DNA of 64,000 nt from Pseudisothecium myosuroides (lineage: Eukaryota > Streptophyta > Bryopsida > Hypnales > Lembophyllaceae), in the NCBI GenBank assembly GCA_951799445.1, contig OX637290.1, forward strand, positions 1,428,501-1,492,500. Direction: 5' to 3'. The position numbers were made by a program, and so were the translations under genes. The notes under the pieces are model-generated. The model saw only the letters and a list, made by a program, of their open reading frames with translations. It did no database searches and was not told where the DNA came from. This document shows, piece by piece, positions 52,732 to 62,444 of this stretch. The stretch's first letter is position 1, and each line of letters begins with the position of its first letter.

Positions 52732-55587
52732 ATGGCGATCCGGAAGTTGCTGTGGGTGATGGCGGTGGTGTGTGCGCTAAGCGTCGCGGAAGGGGCTCAT
52801 GTCAATCTTGGTACGACGGATCGATAATTGTTTGGTTGCTTTTGTATTGCTGCGAATCTAATTGCGTGTGCGCAGGGGTGCACTCAATTTGTGCAATTGA
52901 CTTAGGGTTTTCTCAATTTCTGGTTTCTTTGTGACCGCTCACACTGGGACAAGTGTTAAGGTATAGGCACCGAAAACAAGCGTCTCAGCGTGGTTCCTGT
53001 CGTTGGATTGACTTAATGTTTGTTGGGATTTGAAAGAAGATTTCGACGCAAATTTGCGTGTATGTTTTGGACACTGTGAATACAGTTTGAATTCTTAAAG
53101 TGTTGTACCCGAAATCAATCTAGGCTCTCATCTTCAGAGTACACTGCAAGGATCGTTAGGATACAAGGGTTGCAATTAGGTGTAGTTACCTTAGTTGATG
53201 AAATTTTATTAACACAGCAGGTATATTTGCGAAACTGAGCTTGTGAGGATTGTTGGTGTGTGAAGGCACGGTTGCAAGATTGGCCAAGTGGACTCGAAAT
53301 GAGGTTCGTGTTGCTAAAATTGATTTGTGCGACACATGTCTTCAACTGTCTCAAGAAGCGCAGACGGTGCTGGCGAATCCAGACACGCCGAAGCAGGTCA
53401 TCGATGTAGCGGATGAGTTTGTGTGCAGACCCCTTCAACCTGGGCTGAAGAAAAAGGTCAGTAGAAAGTAACCAGTTTAACATGTTTGTATCGACTTTTG
53501 TGGCTATCTCTGTATCGAATTTAGTCCTAAAGGACCAAGAAGTCCAATTGGGCCTCATCTTTCTTGGTAGCTTGGAGTAGGTCATACGGAGACTTACATT
53601 TGTTCAAATTTCATTTATTTTTTGACCGACACATGCAATTTTCTTCACTGATCCTGGTAGCTACTTGAAGATTTTGGTTGGACTCTTTGCCGTGGTTTGG
53701 CAGAGTATGAAATCTTAAGAATTGCTTTATATACCTATAGTCCTAGTACAAGTGGGGTTGAGAGTGGAATGACGATGTTTTTGACGTATCGTGTTGATTG
53801 GCAGTGTGAAGGGATGCTTGATAAATATGTACCGCAAGTGATCTTGGAGCTGGAGGCACTCCTTGGCCCAGATAAGCTCTGCTTCGAGTCTGGCCTCTGC
53901 AAATCCCCCGCTATTAACGCATTTGAGGATGATAGGAAGTCGTGCAAGGTTTGCCTAGACTTGGCCACTAACGCATTGAACTACTTGGAAAACAACAAAA
54001 CCCAAGTAGAAGTCGTGTATGCTCTCCACCTTGCATGTGCCCAGCTCCAACAGTTGAGCAAGCAGGTAATGAAGTTTCCTCTCAGCTTTTTCAGTTACTT
54101 GGTGTACCTTCTAGTGGTCACATGGTAACCATTGATCCTAAATTACCTTTGGAGGTCCCACCCGAGCATTTTAGGGCCCTAAACAATCACAAAATAGGGG
54201 GCTAGTCTTGGAGAAGCGACCCTCCTTTCGTCCGGCATCTCATTTCCGGCTAGAATTGGCATTCTTTATATAATTCTGTGCTTTTGAACAGTAGCTGTTT
54301 TATGGGAAACTGAGAGTTGTATGTTGTGGACAGTGTGATCTATTTGTGGATATGTACGCCCTACGAATGATTGAGCAGCTTGAGAACGTGACACCTGAGG
54401 AGTTTTGCGAGAAAGCTAAGATGTGTAAACCGCCAATGATGATTTTGGACAGCAACGATTGTGCCACGTGCCAGTTTGTCATTCTGGAGCTTAAGATCAA
54501 ATTGCAGGACCCAGAGACCCAGGTATGCCATCTAGAATGCAAAGATTTCATATTCTATTTGCTTAATTTGCCGCTTTCCTGTATCTATTTTCTGTTTCTT
54601 TGATGTTCTGGTATTTAATTTACTTCGTATTTGCTTCTTGTTGGAAATGATCGAAGCTTGAGTGAGGTTGGATGTTATACGTACAACTTTGCAATGACGA
54701 ATAGGTTTTAAGTTCTGAGATGAATATCGTGTATAACGATTGTCCAGGAGAAGGTACTGGACGCGCTCATGAATGGATGCAACCGCGTCGTCAACCATGT
54801 TGACGAGGTTTTTTTCCGTTCCATTCCTATTTCCCAACTGTTGCTATTACTGTTAGTCACCCAACATTGTTACTTTCCCTACTGAAAGAACCTAATTATA
54901 TTTGATGCTGTTCATCTCCCAGTCAATTGTTTACAAGTGTCTAGTTTACATTTTGCATTGATGGCATTACTAAAGTTGTGGACATGAACTGTAATCCATT
55001 TGGAATAACTGTTGCTAACACTGAATATCATTATTAGCTCCTTTGGGCCAAACTGCAAATAAAAAATTCACTTTTGAAGCTAACAGTTGATTATAACGCT
55101 CTTCCAAATCATTTTTCTATCGTTCAAAAATGCAACACGTGATTTCTCTTAGTCTATTGATACATTTTGTTACCTCCCTTGAAGCTTTCTAAATGATTGA
55201 TTTCAACTCTGGAAGATGTGGACGCAGCACTTCGGACATTTGGGCTCTGTATTGTTAAATCAGAATCTAAATTGACTACCAAAGAAAACTATCTATTTAT
55301 TCTGTGTTGTTTATATTCATGTGTGTCTGTTGTCTGATCAGATGATCTAATTATCCTGATCATCTTGTGTGCAGTGTAAGGCGCTTGTGGTACAATACGG
55401 CCCATTGGTCCTCGCCAACCTGGACAAGGTACTGGACTCCCAGGCTGTGTGCTGCAAGGCTGGTTTCTGCAAATCGAGCATTTGTCCACAAAAGGCTCAG
55501 TTGTGGACGGAGATGATGATGGAGTTATCTCAAAAAGAGGCCCCTCGTATTGAGCTCCCACAGGAGCGCCTCATCAGTGATGTTTGA
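52732..55587 (+). CDS. Prosaposin-like protein with three saposin B domains
   Basis: Six exons (52732-52810, 53266-53456, 53805-54065, 54334-54522, 54748-54807, 55375-55587) give 330 residues. The N-terminus MAIRKLLWVMAVVCALSVAE is a signal peptide, so the product enters the secretory pathway, probably to the vacuole as for animal prosaposin to lysosomes. Three saposin B domains follow, each with two half-motifs. They begin LCDTCLQL, SCKVCLDL and DCATCQFV, and their second halves begin CEGMLDKY, CDLFVDMY and CKALVVQY. Saposins bind lipids and assist lipid hydrolases; the partner here is unknown. In each domain a phase-0 intron sits immediately before the cysteine that opens the second half. 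Domain 3 carries one extra intron and an extra cysteine (VCCKAGFC). The exon-2 acceptor has a poor pyrimidine tract but is the only nearby in-frame choice. Confidence 0.92.
52957..53197. mobile_element. Possible diverged inverted-repeat element in saposin intron 1
   Basis: TTAAGGTATAGGCACC (about 52956) and its imperfect mirror GGTGTAGTTACCTTAG (53179-53194) recall the GTAACTACACC-ended elements at 1493-1746 and 21966-22247. Only one end is well conserved. Confidence 0.35.
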
Positions 55588-55746
55588 TTGAGGACCTCTA
55601 AACCTGTGCTTTGATGCTTTCATTGTTCAAAATTGTATGGTATAGAATTTTAGAGAACTTGACGTTTGTATTTATATAGAAGATGGTTTAGTTCCTGATT
55701 AGGTTCACCGAGTCAGATATCTGTTGTTTTCGAGGGTAGTCCGCAT

Positions 55747-55884
55747 TACGAACATTCGTCTATTAGGACGGGGCCCTCTCTTGCAGGCTTGCAGCTCTTT
55801 GCTTGGAAGCCAAACATTCGTCTATTAGGAAGAGGAGTCCACGGGACCCTCTCTTGCAGGCTTGCAGCTCTTTGCTTGGAAGCA
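55747..55884. repeat. Two-unit tandem duplication downstream of the saposin gene
   Basis: AACATTCGTCTATTAGGA ... CCCTCTCTTGCAGGCTTGCA ... TTTGCTTGGAAGC appears twice in succession; the second unit has a short insertion (AGAGGAGTCCAC). No coding frame is implied. Confidence 0.85.
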
Positions 55885-58244
55885 TCGAATGTATTTTTCA
55901 TACTCTTAAGTGACTGCTGTGTACATCTTTATTTGGATATGAGTGTCTATAATTGTGTTGTAATGTTAATTAGTGTAGCAGAGGAAGACATGGTCACTTA
56001 TTTTGTATGAGCTATAATCGTAATCGTAACAGGAGAGATCGTATTCTTTCCACGTCCACTTGAACCTTTCAAGGATGTTGCGGCTGGTTTTTTGGTCGAT
56101 GAATGACAAAATCCTTCTATGTAGGACAGAAGTGCAACTATTCATCTTTAGAATTTTGTGTGGACATGTGTCTTGTACAGTAGTTTGACTTCCAATGAGT
56201 GCTTATAGATTTTTTTAAACCAATCATTCACATGGTACCAAAAGGGATGATTTCCATGGTTGCTAGCTTGTCCTTTGAATTTATGGTGTAGGTTCAATGA
56301 GTGGATCAAAGAATTTTGGATGTTCGAGTATTGGAATGAGTAATGTATGACAGGAATTGTAAGACAAAAGCCTTAAAACCCTTGAAGGTGGATCCTATGA
56401 CTATGGAAAGAACTTGAAAAATTAATTGTTTTGTTAGTTCCATTTTCCCATATATTTGAGTAGAATTTTAGAGTTTTTTTAATTTTCTTTATAGATAGAA
56501 GCATATGCTTTCTAGAAATCCTGAAATTTTCAGATTTTTTTGTGAAATTTTGAAGTTACCATTAATTTTTTTAAGAAAAAAAAGACGAAAATTCATATCA
56601 AATACAAAAATATGCTTAAAAAATCTGAAATTTTAGGCATTGGCATATATTATAGTTTAGAATACCATAGTGTTGACCAAAGTTTTGTGTCATTCTAAAA
56701 TTAAAAAAATTAGCAGACCTTAGATATAGGTCCAATGTTTAAATTATATTAAAATGTTAAATTTTGCAAAATTCTCAAAATCTCAAATTCAGATCAAGAA
56801 CTAGGAAGTAGGAGATGTTAAAATATACTAAAAAAGCATCTTTTGTGATCCTCTTTTTTACAATCTTTTTTTATAGAAAAGTCAATAATATCTCAATGAA
56901 GGAATTTCTTCCGCCATGCATTGGAAACACACTCAAAGAACTCTAAATAAATTTGGATGAAAATTTGTAATTATACATTCAACAATGGTCATTTGAAATC
57001 ATCTAAAAGTTACTTTGAGGTACTACAGAGGTTTAAAGGTTAACTCTTTGGGAGTAGAGGAACTCTAGATTTAGAACTCTTGAGGTAAAATAAATTATTG
57101 TTTGACAAGACTTCAAATTAAACTAAAAATCTTTATGTTTGCAAGTTTTCCTCTTTTTTCCATTTCTATATGAACTAAGCTGCAACCTTGCACAATAATC
57201 ATGAAATATTGAGTGACTAGGCAAGTAACATCATTGATTGAACATCATATACAAATAATGCTTATTCAACATTCTTGATTGTATTTCATCCATTTTGTAT
57301 TATTCTTAAAAACATTCTTCAACATTTTTGAAGATAAATCTTTAAAATTGAATTGAAATAGACATTTTAATGCTTTCCAAATCTAGTTCTACAAATAATT
57401 AATATTTTTTGTACAAGACTCCAACCACAATTCTACAGTCTTGCCATAAAATTTGCAAAGATCTCTACACAAAATAGTGAAATTAGTTTGCGTTACCTTA
57501 GATAATTAAATTACCTCATGACTCAATACTTGTTCACATGGAGGTGCATGCAACTCTCCGAATTGGGCCTTGAAGTGGTGCACTAATCTGTGCCATATAC
57601 AGCTCTGGATTGAATGCATCATTGTACAGTAGCAATGAATATTAATATAGTGTGGACTATGAAGAAATTAGTATGGGGCAACTTAATTTCACTATTTTGT
57701 GTATGTTCTATACACATTATGTACAAAATGTAATTGCACCAAATTGCATCATGTTTTTCTAATACCAACATCCACTAATTCTCAGCTAAAATGCAAAGCC
57801 TCTATTCTTGAGAGTCTAGATTCTATTTTGCATACTTCTATTTTAGTACTTTGAAAATTCAGGGTTAAATGCAACTATAAGTGTACACCACGCGCATCCA
57901 CATTACAAAATTAGTGTTCTAGCCTTGAAAATTCCATAGCCAATCACAACCGTCCTACACCTAGGCACAACAAAGCAATAATGGCTTCTACAATATCCAC
58001 AACTTCTGTTTACGGTGTCTTAAAAATGCAAGTAAGGTGGAAGCACCTATTCCCGTCACTTTAAGGCAATTTACAAGCTTTGAGGAGGAATCGACAAATG
58101 AATTAGTTTTAATTCATTGGCAATTGAAAATCATGTATTAAAAAAAAATGGGAATTTTCTGAATATGTTATGAATTTGTAAAGTTCAAATATATAGTGTG
58201 TTCCAAACCATTTTTTGCATTCATGTATGCAAGTTGTACAATAG

Positions 58245-58411
58245 AACTTCTCTAAATTGATAGCCCCAAGACCAAGCTCAAGTCTCTATGCTCAAGAATA
58301 TTAAGGAAAATTTCTGATGTGTTATTCTACTTCTCTAAATTGATAGCCCCAAGACTGGGCTCAAGTCCCTATACTGAAGAATATCAAAGAAAATCTCTTA
58401 TGTGTTATTCT
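58245..58411. repeat. Two-unit tandem duplication (period about 84)
   Basis: ACTTCTCTAAATTGATAGCC begins both units (58246 and 58329), and both end TGTGTTATTCT. Just downstream the start is echoed in inverted orientation (TAGAGAAGTTCTATTGTACA near 58473-58492). Confidence 0.8.
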
Positions 58412-58633
58412 TGGATTGGACCTAGTGTAGGACCAAGCAATCAATGCTCCATCACTTTAGAGAGGTCATTGCTTTAGAGAAGTTCTATTGTACATTTTTG
58501 GACTTCCTATATCTACATGTTTTTAAGATTGGTTTAGGATACAATGACGGGAGAAGGTGCCTCCACCTTCAAGAAGATCTAGAACCCCCCAACTTCCAAC
58601 ACAACAAAACACTCAAACACTTTCATAATAGGA

Positions 58634-58859
58634 ACTACACTAATGATGGTATTTAGTGTTACCTACACTAATTGATTTTAAAATGTTATAACTTTTTACT
58701 CTTGATGAATATTTTTACCAAGAGCATAGGTATTGATATGTTCCAAAGTTGTGGTTGTCAATGAATGTAGTTGGTAAAAATATTCATCAAGAGTAAAAAT
58801 TTATGACATTTTGAAAGCAAGTAGTGTGGGTAACACTAAATACCATCATTAGTGTAGTC
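58634..58859. mobile_element. Foldback element, arms about 95 bp
   Basis: ACTACACTAATGATGGTATT (58634) mirrors AATACCATCATTAGTGTAGT (ending 58859), and the inner arm ACTCTTGATGAATATTTTTA mirrors TAAAAATATTCATCAAGAGT. The loop is near 58722-58770. It is a non-coding MITE-like element. Confidence 0.85.
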
Positions 58860-59155
58860 TCAAATGCTTATTCATACAATTTTAGATGTTCAATGATTTG
58901 ACCTATTTATATGTGTGACAGTAATTTACCAAAGTCACACTATTTGTAAAATACTGAATTAGTGTAGGCTGAAATATTACTGTACTGTTACCAATTTTCA
59001 CAGATCAGTGTAGCCACCTTAACCCCCAATTCCAAAGCCTCACTTCTGTCAACCAAATCTGCAGCTCACTGGTCTCCATGTTCTAAATACAAATCTTGAG
59101 AACAAAACCAAGAGCCCTGTCTCTTTCCAAACTAGCCAGATTCACTCACTCATAA

Positions 59156-59187
59156 AACCCTAAACCGTAAACCCTAAACCCTAATCC
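59156..59187. repeat. Short telomere-type repeat (CCCTAAA)n
   Basis: About four degenerate units of AAACCCTAAACC. It lies just beyond the stop codon side of the minus-strand methyltransferase-like gene. It is an interstitial block, far too short to be a telomere. Confidence 0.8.
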
Positions 59188-59228
59188 TGCTATGGCATCC
59201 TCCTCCAACATGTTAGAATTCTGTGCTC

Positions 59229-61554
59229 TCATTTCTTTCGGAAAGAGACGGTATGGGAATGGCGACTGGTCGACCACCGCTCGTCCGTCCGGCACAACTG
59301 CACTCTACTGAGACTGTCTAGTTCCACTCTTTCCCATCCATCTCTTTCATACTGCGGCCTCTCTATTGTTGCCCTTCTGCTACACGATCCTTGGTTTTCT
59401 TCAGTCAAAACCGAGGTTTTACTATCAATCATGCTGCAGCTATTTGAAACGGAAGGTATCTCTGACTCCTGATTATTAGTTAAGGGAAGAATCGGTAATC
59501 CTTCCAGGGGCTCTCTCTGAAACGCACCTAGACTGGTCTCACTGCTGTGATCAAGGGCATTCGCATTGCTGTTATCTGAGTCGCTGTCATCACTATCACT
59601 CCAGCAGTCCCATGTAGAAGAGGAGCCCCATGTCTCCCTGGGACACCCGCATATTCCATTGTCCTGTAAAGGATTGTCAGAGGGAGTGGTTGCAATCTGT
59701 TAGTAAGACACCTTTCTTGACCTTTAAACGCATAAATCAGTTCTTACAAATATCGGAATTTTGCAACAGTTTGCTGAAAATCCAGTTGCATAATGGAGAG
59801 AGTGAGTAGATCGCCGAGAAGGGTTACTTACTGTTTCTCCAATAAGTATGTACTCGCAGACAGATTGTTCAGCCCTCATGTGCGCTGTCCAGTCGATGCC
59901 TCGCGGCTGACAATTACAACAAGGAAATGTATTAGGATACAGTCGCAACCTGTTCCTGATGACTGCGCATTCCTTACTCTCCATACGACTATTGTAATGC
60001 TTTCAGACTCAACGTGACCACCAGAAACCAGAAGTTACAGAAGGTAGAAAAAGCTTTGAAACATGTACAGGCCAAGTTGTAAGGAAGTGAACAGGAAGCT
60101 GGGTTATGGCCACACCATCCATGATGAGATGATAATATGTGGTTTTCGTCTAGTTATTGCAAGAATTGCGTCCTCGTCCTTTACTGCGGGTCCATTGAGA
60201 CCACGCGCCCCACTGTCTGTTGCTATTACCCTCACTACAGGACCCTGCAAATCGGTCGCCACCTTGAGAATTGGGTATGACAACAGTGAATAATGTGTGA
60301 GTACTAGACTCTCTTGTTGTCACAGAAAGGGCTGCTAGTGTGATTACTTTGATATGACAAGAATTTAAATCCTGGGATAGCACAATAAAAGTCATAACGC
60401 GACAGCAGCTCAAATCTCAAAGCACAAGACAAAAAAACGAAGTGAAGTCTGACCTGGTTCTCATTAAAAAGACGAGACAGGGATCTGTTGAGATGTTGGG
60501 AAAGGCGACCACTGCCTGCACCCACCTGACCACACCACACACAAAATCATTTTCAGAATTCATCGTCTGGATATTGCACCAAGAAAATACCAGCTAGAAG
60601 ACATTAGGAAGAGTCAGTTGATTTTTCCATCATGATGAATAGGGAACGCGTGACTTCTTCAAAATCTTCCAAATATGACTTTCAACAAACTAGCAAAAAT
60701 CTAATTCATAGTTGAAGCAGCAATTCTCAAAAGAGACTTGAAACCTCTATGAATGACATGAAATTGGGGCTTAGAATTTATGAAGGCTCGAAATAAGAAG
60801 AAAGAATAGATGAAGTTATGCACTCTTAACAGCCCAACGGACGACAAAATAAGTTTGCATGAAAAAGGCTTGCCAAACCTAAACCCTAAACCTTAACCCT
60901 TAACCTTCCATTTTCTTGTGCCGAAGAGATACGGGATTAAGAATGAAGTTAGAATGACACCCCTCAAGTCAAGTTTTTCAAGCCTGAGACTTAGTTGTTG
61001 CGTCACATCCTCACGCAGTAACATACCTCAAGAACCTCCATGACGGAGAGGTTGTACTCAGCAGCTCTCGCCCTGCCACAGAAACGAGTTCGAAAACGCA
61101 CTCAAATAAGCAATCTCCAGTGCAACAACCTCTGGAGCAAAGCCAAGAAAACAGGACAAGTAAGCAGCAAAATTGGCAAATATACCGCAAGTAGCATGCC
61201 AGTCCGGCAACGTGCTCCCGAGTGAAGACTTCGTACTTGACGTGGGCGTCAGATGGGTCCCGGCCTTCCACAAAGTCACGCCATCCGACACAGCCCTGGC
61301 AATTGCAGAACACGGAGCCATTCGATCCAATCTAGCCAACCCCACAAACCCCAAAATCGTCACTTTCACGTTTGGAGAAGCTGCAGAACGAAAAAACGCA
61401 GGTGGAGTTGAATGGAATGGAATGAAGCGCTGGAGGGAAATGAATGCGAGACCTGTACATCGCACCTAGAGGATGCGGAAGAATCGAAGAGGGAGAATCG
61501 ATGCAAGAGCTCGTAAAAGGATGGCAACTGGGGGTCCTTCACTACGGCGCCCAT
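59229..61554 (-). CDS. SAM-dependent methyltransferase-like protein, family not named
   Basis: Seven exons on the minus strand join in frame (5' to 3': 61453-61554, 61186-61331, 61027-61072, 60454-60525, 60116-60244, 59832-59906, 59229-59663) into 334 residues. The N-terminal part has a cysteine cluster (SVFCNCQGCVGW) and RDPSDAHVKYEVFTREHVAG. Joining exons 3 and 4 creates VLEVGAGSGRLSQHL (about 96-110), a class I methyltransferase motif I. VRVIATDSGARGL (about 127) fits the motif II acidic strand end, and PHIIISSWMPRGIDW is in the place of motif IV. Then come EYILIGE, DNGICGCPRETWG, an acidic serine-rich insert, and a conserved-looking tail, GWERVELDSLSRVQLCRTDE through TVSFRKK. Substrate is unknown. 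The ATG at 61554 starts the first GC3-rich exon; CCCTAAA boxes lie just upstream (about 61570) and in intron 3. Confidence 0.78.
60875..60907. repeat. Short telomere-type repeat in an intron
   Basis: CCTAAACCCTAAACCTTAAC and following bases form about four degenerate CCCTAAA units, inside intron 3 of the minus-strand methyltransferase-like gene. Confidence 0.75.
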
Positions 61555-62444
61555 CAAACATGCGCCTTAAACCCTAAATGTTGTCGCAAAACCCTGACTG
61601 CTCCAGTTGACACGTCCTATGCTTGTGTTCTCTGATGGCTACGTTTGCTAGGCACCTATGCGATCGACATCTTCGTAGAATTGGCTTGAAAAACAAGAGT
61701 GCTTGAAAATCAAACGTTCTAATCTTAATGCTCCGACAAATGAAAGAAGGAAAAGGAATTTCGAGCAGTGAAAACAAAACGACGGAGGGGAGGGCAAACG
61801 CAATCGTGTGAGCAAAATGTCGTGCTCATTCCAAAATCATCGACCGAGTGCAACCCGAGGGCACCAACATCATCATCATCAATATACAATAAGAAAAATA
61901 GTACACTCCACCATGAGTGTACCATGTGCTGGGAAGACGATATTGACGGTGGTCAGTAATTGTCACGTTCCAAAAATGTCGCAGAGAACAAATGATCTTC
62001 AGCTTCAGTAGCTACTAAGAATAGTTTCTAATGTACAAATCCTAGGAAAGAAACTATCAGTGTCAACGGTTGACTGGGAGAGGCAACCAAACCCTAAAAA
62101 ATGGCACCTAATACTGGCTAATTCATGGCAAGAAAGATCGATCAACAACAGTTTATCCGAAAGTCAGCTGCTGTCGCCTGCAGCACATTGACAGGGGCAT
62201 AAATTCACATAAACACTCAAGCTCGACCGGCGTGGCGTCTGTGAAACCCAAATGCTGTCGACCAAGTTGACACCTTCTCTTGCAAGTGATCTGAAAACAA
62301 GCACACCTACATTCACGAACAATTCAAACCAGATGCTAATGATAGTGTTCTTGACCAATTGGCAAGGCATAGGCGCCAACGACCAAAGCCGCAAAAGCTT
62401 CCACAGAAGCAGCAACAATGTCGTGACAGAGATGATATTTGAGA
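61555..62444. promoter_or_regulatory. Intergenic spacer: IQD 3' end and methyltransferase-like promoter
   Basis: This 890-base interval separates two minus-strand genes. It should hold the IQD 3' UTR and the promoter of the methyltransferase-like gene. Telo-box-like AAACCCTAA motifs lie at about 61567-61577 and 62088-62096; such boxes are known in plant promoters next to genes active in growing cells. No TATA box can be assigned reliably. Confidence 0.4.

Larger units (their letters stand above)
55588..58630. other. 3' flank of the saposin gene and AT-rich intergenic DNA
   Basis: The first few hundred bases should be 3' UTR. From about 56200 the sequence is AT-rich with no gene. Two tandem duplications are listed separately. 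Confidence 0.55.

Noticed and set aside
61058..61465. 135-codon minus ORF and 98-codon + ORF over the methyltransferase-like 5' exons
   Set aside because: They are other-frame shadows. The frame giving SVFCNCQGC has C/G-rich third positions and joins in phase to four further exons with methyltransferase motifs.
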